Below are positions 35,144-44,567 of a stretch of 64,000 nt of DNA, one piece after another; position 1 is the stretch's first letter; every line of letters begins with the position of its first letter. Position numbers and translations under genes: made by a program. The notes under the pieces are model-generated. The model was not told where the DNA came from and searched no databases. It worked only from the letters and a program-made list of their open reading frames with translations. Source of the stretch: Bacteroidales bacterium UBA3743 (GTDB lineage Bacteria > Bacteroidota > Bacteroidia > Bacteroidales > Paludibacteraceae); the NCBI GenBank assembly GCA_002371265.1, contig DFGT01000029.1, positions 1-64,000 of the forward strand, read 5' to 3'.

Positions 35144-37032
35144 AAGAAAGTCTACTCAATAATATCGAGTATCCCTCGGATTTGAAGAAACTTAAGGTGG
35201 AACAACTACCTCAGGTTTGTGAAGAGTTGCGTGCATTCATCATTGATGAGTTGTCGCACAACCCAGGGCACTTCGCATCCAGTCTTGGCACGATAGAGAT
35301 CACCGTCGCTCTGCATTACGTGTTCGACATGCCGTCAGACAACATCGTTTGGGATGTGGGTCACCAGGCTTACGGACATAAGATTCTTACAGGAAGACGC
35401 AAAGTGTTCAACACAAACCGTAAGTTTGGCGGAATCAGCGGTTTCCCAAACCCTAAAGAGAGTGAATACGACTCATTCATAGCAGGTCATGCGTCCAACT
35501 CCATTTCCGCATCTTTGGGAATGGCGGTGGCGTCTAAACTTGAGCACAAAGAAAACCATACAGTTGCCATCATCGGAGATGGTGCAATGACAGGCGGACT
35601 TGCTTTTGAAGGATTGAACAACGCATCCATATGCGACAATAATCTGCTTATCATCCTCAACGACAACCACATGGCAATTGACCCAGCAGTGGGAGGAGTG
35701 AGCGATTATCTGCTAAAACTAACCTCTTCACCACGATACAACCGTATCCGTGAAGGATTATACAACCGTGCTGTAAATGCGGGAATCATCGGCGATGACA
35801 AGAAAGGCAAATTCACACGTCTTACAAATTCCGTCAAATCACTGTTGAGTAGCCAGCAAAACATGTTTGAAGGACTGAATATCAGATATTTCGGTCCATC
35901 TGACGGTCATAATGTCATTGAATTAGTCTCACTTTTGGAAGACTTGAAACGCATCAAGGGTCCTAAACTTCTTCATCTTATCACCAAGAAAGGCAAAGGA
36001 TTCAAACCAGCAGAAGAGGCGGCTACAGAGTGGCACGCACCGGGCAAGTTTGACGTTGAGACGGGAGAAAAGATCAAAGTCATCCAGACTGACCAACCTC
36101 CTTTGTTCCAAGACGTGTTTGGCCACACATTGCTTGAATTAGCACGTGAAAACGAGAAAATCGTTGGCGTGACACCAGCCATGCCGACCGGTTGCTCGAT
36201 GACATATATGATGCATGAGATGCCCAACCGAGCTTTCGACGTCGGAATCGCCGAGGGACACGCCGTGACATTCTCCGCAGGTATGGCAAAAGCAGGTCTG
36301 ATGCCGTTCTGCAACATCTACTCTTCTTTCATGCAAAGAGGTTACGACAATGTCATCCACGACGTGGCAATACAGAATCTTAACATGGTGATCTGTCTCG
36401 ACCGTGCCGGATTAGTCGGTGCGGACGGTGCCACACACCACGGAGCGTTTGATTTAGCGGCATTCCGTGTAGTGCCAAATTTGACAATTGCGTCGCCAAT
36501 CAACGAAAGCCAATTGCGCAAACTGATGTACACCGCCCAGCTGCCAGACAAAGGACCGTTCATGATACGTTATCCACGCGGCAAGGGAGAACAGAAAGAC
36601 TGGCACTGTCCATTCGAAGAAATCCCCGTCGGAAAGGGAGAAATTCTCAATGATGGAGACGGAATAGCCGTGCTTACAGTCGGACCAATTGGCAACACCG
36701 TCGCCAAAGCTATAAAAGAGCTTAATGACGAGGGATTAAATCCAGCGCATTACAATATGATTTTCGTCAAGCCATTGGATGAGGATTTGTTGAGAGAAGT
36801 CGGAAAAAAATTCCGTCGCATCATCACCGTGGAAGACGGAGTGAAGAATGGAGGAATGGGTTCTGCCGTGACCGAATTCTTCAACGACGCAGATATTCCA
36901 GTAATTGTCAAACGACTCGGACTGCCGGACAAATTCGTGGAGCACGGCACTCCTGAAGAGTTGTACAAATTGTGTGGATTGGACAAAGACTCAATAAAGC
37001 AAGAAATTAAGAACCAATACAATAAGCTATGA
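35134..37032 (+). CDS. dxs: 1-deoxy-D-xylulose-5-phosphate synthase
   Basis: 632-residue thiamine diphosphate enzyme that condenses pyruvate and glyceraldehyde 3-phosphate, the first step of the MEP isoprenoid pathway. Seen motifs are WDVGHQAYGHKILTGRR, the ThDP-binding IGDGAMTGGLAFEGLNN, and DVGIAEGHAVTFSAGMA in the pyrimidine domain. It overlaps coaE by 10 bp and the rhodanese gene by 4 bp. Confidence 0.97.
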   Translation: MEMKESLLNNIEYPSDLKKLKVEQLPQVCEELRAFIIDELSHNPGHFASSLGTIEITVALHYVFDMPSDNIVWDVGHQAYGHKILTGRRKVFNTNRKFGGISGFPNPKESEYDSFIAGHASNSISASLGMAVASKLEHKENHTVAIIGDGAMTGGLAFEGLNNASICDNNLLIILNDNHMAIDPAVGGVSDYLLKLTSSPRYNRIREGLYNRAVNAGIIGDDKKGKFTRLTNSVKSLLSSQQNMFEGLNIRYFGPSDGHNVIELVSLLEDLKRIKGPKLLHLITKKGKGFKPAEEAATEWHAPGKFDVETGEKIKVIQTDQPPLFQDVFGHTLLELARENEKIVGVTPAMPTGCSMTYMMHEMPNRAFDVGIAEGHAVTFSAGMAKAGLMPFCNIYSSFMQRGYDNVIHDVAIQNLNMVICLDRAGLVGADGATHHGAFDLAAFRVVPNLTIASPINESQLRKLMYTAQLPDKGPFMIRYPRGKGEQKDWHCPFEEIPVGKGEILNDGDGIAVLTVGPIGNTVAKAIKELNDEGLNPAHYNMIFVKPLDEDLLREVGKKFRRIITVEDGVKNGGMGSAVTEFFNDADIPVIVKRLGLPDKFVEHGTPEELYKLCGLDKDSIKQEIKNQYNKL

Positions 37033-37409
37033 ATAGATTGAAAAGGATTTTAATTGCATTAGGATTCAGCTCTGCAGTAGCCGCAAATGCGGGTGAATTC
37101 ACTTCACTGTCTGTCACTGAATTTGCAACAGCAATCAAAAACGACTCTGTCGTTGTGGTAGACGTTCGTACACCAGCGGAATACAAGTCTGGCTACATCA
37201 AAGGAGCTCAAAACATTGATATGAAAAGTGCTGATTTCCAGACAGAAGCAGCCAAACTGGACAAGAAGAAAAAAATCGCAGTTTACTGCCGCTCTGGAAA
37301 ACGAAGCAAAATAGCAGCAAACGCATTAGCAGACATGGGCTATATGGTGATCGAGCTCAACTCTGGAATGCTAGGTTGGCAGAACGCATCAATGCCAGTT
37401 GAGAAATGA
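37029..37409 (+). CDS. secreted rhodanese-domain protein
   Basis: 126-residue protein with a signal peptide (MNRLKRILIALGFSSAVAANA) and a single rhodanese domain. VVVVDVRTPAEYKSGYIKGA leads to the active-site loop YCRSGKRS with catalytic Cys at about residue 90. Periplasmic sulfurtransferase activity is plausible; the partner is unknown. It overlaps the dxs stop codon by 4 bp. Confidence 0.9.
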   Translation: MNRLKRILIALGFSSAVAANAGEFTSLSVTEFATAIKNDSVVVVDVRTPAEYKSGYIKGAQNIDMKSADFQTEAAKLDKKKKIAVYCRSGKRSKIAANALADMGYMVIELNSGMLGWQNASMPVEK

Positions 37410-37481
37410 TTGAGGATGGATGATTGATGGTTGATGATTAAGGATTGATTAAACCGTCCATCATCAACCATCCATCCAAAA
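37410..37481. repeat. GATTGAGGATGG palindromic repeat, left flank
   Basis: A ~70-bp imperfect inverted repeat (GGATGGATGATTGATGG ... CCATCATCAACCATCC) lies directly before the four-helix gene. A related block lies directly after it. Confidence 0.6.
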
Positions 37482-37482
37482 T

Positions 37483-37911
37483 ATGATTAGTATGGAGTAC
37501 AAAAATAAAAGAGGGAATCTATCTAACTTGATGTCGGAAAATCAAAAGATTTCTGGCAACGTTCAGATTTTATCATATGATTTTGCTTGCCGTATTTCTC
37601 GCTTGTTTCAATATCTTACAGAAGATGCTGAATACAAGGAGTTTGTGATGGCCAAACAGGTATACAGAAGCGGTACATCAATAGGAGCAAATATTCGAGA
37701 AACTAATCACGCTCAATCGAAAGCTGATTTTTTGAACAAAATGAATATCGCTCTAAAAGAAGCTGACGAAACAGACTATTGGTTAAACTTACTTCATGAT
37801 AATGGATATCTTAATGATTCAAATTTTGAATCAATAAATCACGATTGCATACGAATTCTAAAATGTTTGTCTGCTATTGTAAAATCTGTGAAAACAAAAC
37901 TAGGAAAATAA
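37483..37911 (+). CDS. four-helix bundle protein (S23/IVP family)
   Basis: 142-residue helical protein of the family named after 23S rRNA intervening-sequence proteins. Key segments are SYDFACRISRLFQYLTEDAE, AKQVYRSGTSIGANIRET and ADFLNKMNIALKEADETDYW. The family lies in many intergenic cassettes and also accompanies diversity-generating elements; no function is assigned. Here the gene is bracketed by two related palindromic repeats, so it looks like an inserted cassette between the dxs operon and the Lrp gene. Confidence 0.88.
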   Translation: MISMEYKNKRGNLSNLMSENQKISGNVQILSYDFACRISRLFQYLTEDAEYKEFVMAKQVYRSGTSIGANIRETNHAQSKADFLNKMNIALKEADETDYWLNLLHDNGYLNDSNFESINHDCIRILKCLSAIVKSVKTKLGK

Positions 37912-37913
37912 AA

Positions 37914-37996
37914 ATGATTGACGATTGAGGATGGACAATTGAGGATGGACAATTGAGGATGGATTAAACCATCCACCATCAACCATCAACCATCAC
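37914..37996. repeat. GATTGAGGATGG palindromic repeat, right flank
   Basis: Contains three tandem ATTGAGGATGGA units and the block ACCATCCACCATCAACC, related to the left flank at 37410-37481. It runs into the 3' end of the Lrp gene. Confidence 0.6.
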
Positions 37997-38463
37997 AACC
38001 TGATACCATAATTCTGCTTCAACGTCTCCATCACAAACACACTCTGAACCCTGCCGACATAATCTAACTCACCCACCTTGTAAAGGATAAACTCCTGATA
38101 CTCTTTCATTCCACGCACATTCACCTTCATAAGGAAGTCGCAATCACCACTCACATTGTAGCATTCTGTCACTTCCTCCCAACTCGACACTATCTCACGA
38201 AACTCATCCGCCACCTCTCGGTTGATCTGCTTGAAACTGATATTACAATAGACTGCGAAACTTCTGTCTATTCGGTCAGCGTCGATAATCGCCGTATACA
38301 TTTTGATATACCCCTCACGCTCCAAACGACGGTGACGCTCAAAAGTCGGCGTTGTGCTCAAGTGAATACGTGCAGCCAACTCCTTATTTGTAAGACGGCT
38401 GTTCTGTTGCAATTCTCGCAAAATTCGGATGTCTATGTCATCCAATGTTTGTATCTGTGCCAT
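37993..38463 (-). CDS. Lrp/AsnC-family transcriptional regulator
   Basis: 156-residue regulator. The N-terminal winged helix-turn-helix is seen as LDDIDIRILRELQQNSRLTN followed by KELAARIHLSTTPTFERHRR, and the C-terminal RAM ligand domain includes ECYNVSGDCDFLMKV. Members sense amino acids and control their metabolism. No obvious target gene is next to it. Confidence 0.93.
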   Translation of the reverse strand: MAQIQTLDDIDIRILRELQQNSRLTNKELAARIHLSTTPTFERHRRLEREGYIKMYTAIIDADRIDRSFAVYCNISFKQINREVADEFREIVSSWEEVTECYNVSGDCDFLMKVNVRGMKEYQEFILYKVGELDYVGRVQSVFVMETLKQNYGIRL

Positions 38464-38596
38464 AATTTGGAATGTTATTCTTGATTCAACGACACAAAAT
38501 TACAGATTATTCCAATAAAAGAGAATACAGCAGAAGAAAAAAGACGGACATCACTGCCCGTCTTTCCTAATTTATTTAATTCATATCTAAATATAA

Positions 38597-39376
38597 TCAA
38601 TAGTCGATATCGACTTTAATCACTTCATACCAAATCTCGCCATTGAAGACCACAGCCTTATACTGCACTCCACCAACAGTGTAGTAAGTATTGCCATTGA
38701 TGTCGATTCTCTCATAGCCGTCTGGAATACTCTCCACTATCGCTCCTACCGGAGGTGCCACCACTACATACTCACGAGAAGGTGCCATGTATGAGTAGAA
38801 TGTGCCATAATAATAATAGTACGACACTCCGTTAACCCAAACGACACGATACTCTGGAATCGACGACACACGGAATCCTGCATGTGGACGATGGATCACA
38901 TACTTATTGTTGTGATAACGGTAGAAAATACCGTCACGATAGTAGTAATCACCTGTATGATGCTTGATCACATGCGACTTTCTGGTAGCCTTCTTCATCG
39001 ACACAGACGAACCATAATGAGGTTTCTTGTGATAGTTGGCAGCAGGAGCCACTTTATGCGGCTGAAGGTGTTTGCTTGGCGACGAAGTTGATACCGGTCC
39101 ACGCTCAACACGGTTGGGAGCCTTTGGTGGAGCCACATGATTATTGTTGTGAGCAGGCTGAGCTGTAGGACGAGCCGAACGCTCAACACGCACTGACGAT
39201 GTTGTGTTTCCTTTTGAAGGAGTGTTTGAAGACGACGGTGAAGCAGACACCGAAGTCGATGTGGCTGGACGAGCGGAAGACTCTGATCCACCACGTGAAC
39301 GCTGTGCGAAAGCGTCTGCCGAGCTGAATAGCAAACATGTTGCGATTGCAGCGAATATCAATTTAGTCTGTTTCAT
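38597..39376 (-). CDS. secreted DUF6515-family protein
   Basis: 259-residue secreted protein. A signal peptide (MKQTKLIFAAIATCLLFSSA ... AFA) is followed by a Ser/Thr/Pro- and His-rich linker (about 25-125) and a Tyr-rich domain (GDYYYRDGIFYRYHNNKYVI, WVNGVSYYYYYGTFYSYM, VVVAPPVGAIVESIPDGYE) matching DUF6515. A paralogue lies at 40902-41780 on the other side of rarA. Envelope-associated, function unknown. Confidence 0.82.
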   Translation of the reverse strand: MKQTKLIFAAIATCLLFSSADAFAQRSRGGSESSARPATSTSVSASPSSSNTPSKGNTTSSVRVERSARPTAQPAHNNNHVAPPKAPNRVERGPVSTSSPSKHLQPHKVAPAANYHKKPHYGSSVSMKKATRKSHVIKHHTGDYYYRDGIFYRYHNNKYVIHRPHAGFRVSSIPEYRVVWVNGVSYYYYYGTFYSYMAPSREYVVVAPPVGAIVESIPDGYERIDINGNTYYTVGGVQYKAVVFNGEIWYEVIKVDIDY

Positions 39377-39480
39377 AATCTTTCGTTTTTAGTTTTCTGA
39401 TGCAAATGAAAATAAAAATATTAGATTATTCTACGGGCAAATCGTATTTTTGTGGTGAATTTTCACATTTATTAAATAAA

Positions 39481-40755
39481 ATGCAGCCATTAGCGGAAAG
39501 AATGCGACCAAAGTCGCTGGAGGACTATGTTGGACAGCAGCATCTCATCGGAGACGGTGCGGTGCTTCGTCGTATGATCGACTCTGGAAAGATCTCGTCA
39601 TTCATTCTGTGGGGACCTCCTGGTGTCGGCAAAACAACTCTTGCAGGAATCATTGCCGAACAACTGCGTCTGCCTTTCTTCACATTGAGTGCCATTTCTT
39701 CTGGCGTGAAGGATATACGTGAGGTATTGGAAAAGGCAAAACATTCACGCGGATTCGACATGCAAGCCCCTATCCTGTTCATCGACGAGATCCACCGCTT
39801 CTCCAAGTCGCAACAGGATTCATTATTGAGTGCTGTGGAGAGGGGCGTAGTCACATTGATCGGTGCGACGACGGAAAACCCATCTTTCGAAGTGATCACC
39901 CCATTGCTTTCCCGCTGCCAGGTGTATGTGCTGAAACCGCTTGAGAATGAGGACCTATTGCGTCTCGCTGAAAAAGCGATTTCCACGGATTACGAGTTGA
40001 AACAAAGGAATGTGGTGCTGAAGGAGACCAACGCCCTACTCCGCTTCTCAGGTGGCGACGCGAGAAAAATGCTCAATATTATAGACCTCGTATGCAATGC
40101 GGAACAGGATAAGGAGACGGTGGAATTGACAGACGATTTGATAACCATCCGTCTGCAACAGAATCCTAGTGCCTACGACAAGAATGGCGAGCTTCACTAC
40201 GATATCATCTCCGCTTTTATCAAAAGTATCCGTGGTTCCGACCCTGACGCCGCCATCTATTGGCTCGGACGAATGGTGGCTGGAGGAGAAGATCCGAAGT
40301 TTATTGCCCGCCGACTTGTGATTTCAGCTGCCGAGGATATTGGTCTTGCCAATCCAAACGCGCTGTTGCTTGCCAATGCCGCATTCGACGCTATTCAGAA
40401 AATCGGATGGCCGGAAGGCAGAATCGTGTTGGCAGAAGCCACTATCTATCTTGCCACAAGTCCAAAAAGCAACTCCGCATACAAAGCGATTGGAGCGGCT
40501 CTTGATATGGTGCAGAAGACGGGAGATCTGCCAGTGCCGCTCAACATCCGTAATGCCCCTACCAAACTGATGGAGCAGATGGGATACGGAGCTGAATACC
40601 GTTATCCGCATGATTATCCTGGTCATTTCTACGCACAGCAGTATATGCCAGACGCCATCTCAGGTGTGCAGCTATGGAACGGAGGCGACAGTGCTGCCGA
40701 GGCAAAGATGCAGGAGCAGATGAAGAGGCTGTGGGGAGAGTTTAAGAAATATTAA
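39481..40755 (+). CDS. rarA: replication-associated recombination protein A
   Basis: 424-residue AAA+ ATPase (RarA/MgsA/WRNIP1) that acts at stalled replication forks. ATG 39481 gives the conserved start MQPLAERMRPKSLEDYVGQQ. Walker A is GPPGVGKTTLAG, Walker B is ILFIDEIHRFSKSQQDSLL, and TLIGATTENPSFEV is sensor 1. The C-terminal tetramerisation part includes GSDPDAAIYWLGRMVAGGED. Identity is secure. Confidence 0.96.
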   Translation: MQPLAERMRPKSLEDYVGQQHLIGDGAVLRRMIDSGKISSFILWGPPGVGKTTLAGIIAEQLRLPFFTLSAISSGVKDIREVLEKAKHSRGFDMQAPILFIDEIHRFSKSQQDSLLSAVERGVVTLIGATTENPSFEVITPLLSRCQVYVLKPLENEDLLRLAEKAISTDYELKQRNVVLKETNALLRFSGGDARKMLNIIDLVCNAEQDKETVELTDDLITIRLQQNPSAYDKNGELHYDIISAFIKSIRGSDPDAAIYWLGRMVAGGEDPKFIARRLVISAAEDIGLANPNALLLANAAFDAIQKIGWPEGRIVLAEATIYLATSPKSNSAYKAIGAALDMVQKTGDLPVPLNIRNAPTKLMEQMGYGAEYRYPHDYPGHFYAQQYMPDAISGVQLWNGGDSAAEAKMQEQMKRLWGEFKKY

Positions 40756-40788
40756 TTAAAAATTAGACATGCGGAACTATAAATAAAA

Positions 40789-40832
40789 GCCGAAGGATCC
40801 TGAATTCACAGAGTCCTTCGGCAATTTCTTTA
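40789..40832. terminator. bidirectional terminator between rarA and the DUF6515 gene
   Basis: GCCGAAGGA / TCCTTCGGC is a 9-bp perfect stem with a 16-base loop. It is followed by AATTTCTTTATT on the plus strand and by TTTTATTTAT on the minus strand, so it may serve both converging genes. Confidence 0.75.
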
Positions 40833-40901
40833 TTATACTTTTTTCAAATGATTATGGGTAAATCCATATTATTTCTTCGAAAATAGCTTAATTCTCCACA
40901 A

Positions 40902-41780
40902 TCATTTGGCAGAAGCAAAATAATCTTTAATATAATACATTGTTTTTCTATCCAAATTAGTCACCTCATATTTTTCCTTTCCTTCAGAACGGATCGCTTT
41001 GTAGAGAACATTATAAACAATATAATAACTATTGTTGCCCATCTCTATTTTCTTTGCATAATCAGGCAAATTATCTACAACCAGTCCAACAGGAGGTGTT
41101 ACAACCACATACTCAGATGTGAAATTGTCGTAAATATAGAATGTCCCATAATAGTAGTAATAAGAGACACCATTAACTATATATTCATTACGTGATGCTG
41201 GTATGTCAGGAACTCGGAGTCCACTACAAGGTTTATCAATCACAAACCTGCGATTACTATTGAGACTTTTTGAAAAGAATATACCATCACGATAATAATA
41301 ATCTCCTGCCTGACGAGGAATCAAAAGAGATTCTTTAGTAGCTGTACGTTTTCCTACTTTATGTCCATAAACAGGAAAATATGCATTCAGTATATCATAA
41401 TTAGAAAAAGCATCAAACACTGAGACTGCAGAAGGTCCGGTAACAAACACATAATTTTCATCTGCACCATAATAATTAGTGCTATTATTATAGACACTAT
41501 TGGTTACAGAATAGGATCTGCCAGAATGTCCACAACAAGATGATCTCGAACTAGAATATGATCTTGAACTAGAATACGATCTCGAACTTCCTCCACCATA
41601 CGAGTTAGAACTAGAACTCGATCGTGACGACGAAGAAACCTTACTTACCGATCGTGGTCCGCTCTCCACTCGACCACCAGAAGATCCACTACCACCACGG
41701 GAACGTTGCGCAAACGCGTCTGCTGAGCAGAACAGCAACAATGTCGCAATAACGACAGAAATGAATTTAGAGTGTTTCAT
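40902..41780 (-). CDS. secreted DUF6515-family protein, paralogue
   Basis: 292-residue paralogue of the protein at 38597-39376. Signal peptide (MKHSKFISVVIATLLLFCSA ... AFA), then a Ser/Gly/Arg-rich low-complexity stretch (repeats of SYSSSR at about 65-90), an extra segment, and the Tyr-rich DUF6515 part (GDYYYRDGIFFSKS, VNGVSYYYYYGTFYIYD, VVVTPPVGLVVDNLPDYA). The two copies flank rarA on the same strand. Confidence 0.8.
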   Translation of the reverse strand: MKHSKFISVVIATLLLFCSADAFAQRSRGGSGSSGGRVESGPRSVSKVSSSSRSSSSSNSYGGGSSRSYSSSRSYSSSRSSCCGHSGRSYSVTNSVYNNSTNYYGADENYVFVTGPSAVSVFDAFSNYDILNAYFPVYGHKVGKRTATKESLLIPRQAGDYYYRDGIFFSKSLNSNRRFVIDKPCSGLRVPDIPASRNEYIVNGVSYYYYYGTFYIYDNFTSEYVVVTPPVGLVVDNLPDYAKKIEMGNNSYYIVYNVLYKAIRSEGKEKYEVTNLDRKTMYYIKDYFASAK

Positions 41781-41968
41781 AAGCTTGTGATTTTTAGCCT
41801 AGTTTTCATTTCACAAAGGAAAAAATTATTTTGATTTTTTCATACAAAAAGCAAATTTTGATGATAATTGCAACATTTTTTTAACAAAAAAAGAATGAAT
41901 CTATCACAAAAACTGCAATTTTACTTAAAATCTAGATGATTAACATCTTCTGTTTCTAATCCTAATTT

Positions 41969-42164
41969 TAACGTGAGTCCGACGAATTTTAATCTGTGAA
42001 TCATTTTCCACTTTCAGATTGAATTCTCACCTCTTTTTCTCATAAAAAAGACATAGCCCTTCTCTGTAACCATTGTGTCTCTGTGGTTTTATTAAATTTA
42101 TGTGCTCGCCTACGGCTCGCACGTGGAAAGGGGTTAGGACGTTCCGTCCTTAACAATCCTCACT
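41969..42164 (-). repeat. ~195-bp dispersed repeat, copy 1
   Basis: Read on the minus strand it runs from GAGGATTGTTAAGGACGGAA to ACTCACGTTA. It starts with a palindrome AGGACG-GAA-CGTCCT, then GTGCGAGCC-GTAGGCGAGCAC, then a conserved ~130-bp AT-rich body (AATAAAACCACAGAGACAC ... GAAAATGATTC). Other copies are at 44361-44554 and 54193-54389. The palindrome differs from the others by matched changes in both arms. The rest of the 475-bp gap (41781-42255) is AT-rich without a gene. Confidence 0.85.
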
Positions 42165-42255
42165 TATGACACTCCAACTATCTTTTTAATTTCGTCGAAT
42201 TCACGTTAATTTTAAAATTTACAAAACAGATGTTTCGGACAATCCCGTCTACATT

Positions 42256-43095
42256 TTACTCAAACTCATAATCCCTGCGATGCATTTTGCACCACTTTAT
42301 GATCCTATCCTTGTCTGCCTGTGTAAAAGAGACATATCTGTTTCTTCCTACATTACGCACATACTTGTTGAACGCAAACGCATCCGGGAATCCCTTCAGT
42401 CGGTCCACAAGAAAAAAACTGATGAAATAGACAACGTCGTCATACTCAATATCACCGTTGTAGTCTTTATATACAAAATACTGGTTTTGATGGTTTATTA
42501 TGAAATCCAAAACACAGTCGCAAAACCTTCGGTCTGGGAAACGTCCGCAGATGAGTGGCAGATATTGTCCGATAGCAATTGGAATTGTCTTATTCACCGT
42601 CGAGCATTCCCTCATGGAATTTTCCCACTGATCCGCGATTTCCTTGTCGCCAAACTCAAACAAAATCGATTCATATAAATTCTTGCCTCGCTTATCACTC
42701 TTTTTGAACCACTCCTTCACAAGCGGCACATACGACTTATCATTGAAATATTTCAGATAGGTGAGGATTCGCGTCTCATTATATTGTACAGACGCAGTAT
42801 CGAAAATTCTTTTTATCTGCGGTTTGGAAAAATCATACGGAGTGGCGACGAGGGTGATGAATTTCAGAAAATCGTTGGAGGCGACGCCGATGCTGTCGAT
42901 ATAGAAATCAATCACACCAGACTTTATCACTGGGTCGTCCAGATTAAACCTGACCTTCAGACTATCAATGAAAAGAGTATCCCTATCAACGGAGTCTGCA
43001 TAGACTGAGATGGGGCAAAAAGTCAACGTCGCCAACAACAGCGACAAAAGTCCATTAAATATAGTAGTCCTAAGTTTTATCAAGTCGCAACTCAT
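42256..43095 (-). CDS. secreted protein of unknown function
   Basis: 279 residues. The start MSCDLIKLRTTIFNGLLSLL leads to a hydrophobic segment and a likely signal cleavage near VYADS. The mature part is soluble and helical with no recognised motif (for example DRDTLFIDSLKVRFNLDDP and YFNDKSYVPLVKEWFKKSD). It could be a HEAT-like scaffold, but I do not recognise a family. It stands alone next to a dispersed repeat. Confidence 0.6.
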   Translation of the reverse strand: MSCDLIKLRTTIFNGLLSLLLATLTFCPISVYADSVDRDTLFIDSLKVRFNLDDPVIKSGVIDFYIDSIGVASNDFLKFITLVATPYDFSKPQIKRIFDTASVQYNETRILTYLKYFNDKSYVPLVKEWFKKSDKRGKNLYESILFEFGDKEIADQWENSMRECSTVNKTIPIAIGQYLPLICGRFPDRRFCDCVLDFIINHQNQYFVYKDYNGDIEYDDVVYFISFFLVDRLKGFPDAFAFNKYVRNVGRNRYVSFTQADKDRIIKWCKMHRRDYEFE

Positions 43096-43431
43096 TAAAA
43101 ATCTCTTTTCAAACGAAAAATCCCCCGACCCATATTACATTCATACAAGTCAAGAGATTGAGCCATGATGCCAGCGTAATAAATGAATTTTTATTCAGCA
43201 GACATAATATAAAAGCGGAGAAAAGCACCGCCTTTCATTTTTACGCTGCAAAAATACAAAAAAATTGAATATTATGAAACAAGCGGTAGAGTTTGTGGCG
43301 ACGGGAAAAATACCAATTTTTAGGTATCATATACGCTGAATTTTGCAACCTGATTGCATAATGCCATGACTAACTTTGCATCAACAATAATGAAGAACAA
43401 GACAAAAGACAATTTTTTTTACAAACCAAAT
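43096..43431. other. gap with candidate divergent promoters
   Basis: About 335 bases between two divergent genes. A TATTTTTG on the minus strand (43249-43256) with TTG at 43280-43282 may drive the secreted protein gene. TAACTTTG on the plus strand (43371-43378) may be the -7 element for the aldo/keto reductase, but its TTG spacing (14 or 25 nt) is poor. Confidence 0.35.
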
Positions 43432-44358
43432 ATGACAGATACTACCATTATAATAGGCACAAACTCATGGGGCGGAAGCCTTTACTCCAAAATTTTGCGT
43501 GGAAGCTCAGTAAGCAAAGAGACAATCAAGCAGACTGCTGAACTTGCAATAAACAATGGGTTTATAATGTTTGACACTGCTCGCAACTACGGATTTGGCA
43601 AAAGTCAGAAACTAATCGGCGAATTTGCATTACCAGAAATGAAGATTTCGACGAAATTCACACCGTTCTCTAAAAAATACAAACCGGGACAAGTGAGAAA
43701 ATCATTAGAAAAAGACTTAAAAGATTTCAACAGGAAATTCGTAGACATCTATTGGCTTCATCTGCCTATGTCTATAGAGGAAAACCTTATGGAAATGGCG
43801 ATACTCTACCGCGAGGGCAAAATAGGTGCAATCGGAATCTCTAATTGCAATCTGGAAGAAGCAAAATTAGCAAAGGAAATTTTAGACCGTGAACAAATTC
43901 CGCTCTACGGAATACAAAACCATTACAGTCTGATAGAACGGACATGGGAACAAAACGGTCTTGTGGAATGGTGTGTAAATAACAATATAAAATTCTGGGC
44001 ATGGGCTGTATTGGAAGAAGGAATGCTGACGGGAAGCACCCCAAGCGGAGTGATGAGCTTAATATACCGTCGTCGCACTAAGAAATTACAGCCACTCTAC
44101 AAAGTAATGGGTGATATTGGAGAAAGATATGGTATCTCAACAGCTCAGGTAGCCATTGTCTATTGTCTCACAAAAGGAATTACACCAGTGTGCGGATGCC
44201 GGAAGCCATATCATATAGAACAACTTATCCAAGACTCAGCAATACGGTTTACCGACGACGAAATCAAGATTCTTGAGACCACAGCGCAACAATGCGGCGT
44301 GACAGTGATGAAAGCCGACATGTTCAGGTTTATGTCTAATTTAAGTATTTGGTTATGA
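43432..44358 (+). CDS. aldo/keto reductase
   Basis: 308-residue NADPH-dependent oxidoreductase with a TIM-barrel fold. I prefer ATG 43432 (MTDTTIIIGTNSWGGSLYSK) since a -7-like motif lies 54-61 bp upstream; two earlier ATGs in frame are possible. The catalytic Asp/Tyr pair is in MFDTARNYGFGKSQKLIG, Lys in MKISTKFTPF and His in YWLHLPMS. IGISNCNLEEAKLA and the 210-220 region also fit. Substrate unknown. Confidence 0.9.
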   Translation: MTDTTIIIGTNSWGGSLYSKILRGSSVSKETIKQTAELAINNGFIMFDTARNYGFGKSQKLIGEFALPEMKISTKFTPFSKKYKPGQVRKSLEKDLKDFNRKFVDIYWLHLPMSIEENLMEMAILYREGKIGAIGISNCNLEEAKLAKEILDREQIPLYGIQNHYSLIERTWEQNGLVEWCVNNNIKFWAWAVLEEGMLTGSTPSGVMSLIYRRRTKKLQPLYKVMGDIGERYGISTAQVAIVYCLTKGITPVCGCRKPYHIEQLIQDSAIRFTDDEIKILETTAQQCGVTVMKADMFRFMSNLSIWL

Positions 44359-44360
44359 AG

Positions 44361-44554
44361 TCGAGGATTGTTAAGGGCGGAACGCCCTAACCCTTCCCTA
44401 CGTGCGAGCCGTAGGCGAGCACAAAAAATTAATAAAACCACAGAGAAATAAAGTTTACAGAGAAAAGCTATGCTTTTTTATGAGAAAAAGAGATGAGAAT
44501 CCAATCAGAAAGTGGAATATGATCAGCAGAATACAATTCATCGAACGCACATTA
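44361..44554 (+). repeat. ~195-bp dispersed repeat, copy 2
   Basis: Starts three bases after the aldo/keto reductase stop. Head palindrome AGGGCG-GAA-CGCCCT, then GTGCGAGCCGTAGGCGAGCAC, then the conserved body ending CGCACATTA. Direct match to 54193-54389 and inverted to 41969-42164. Confidence 0.85.
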
Positions 44555-44567
44555 AATATAAATCATA

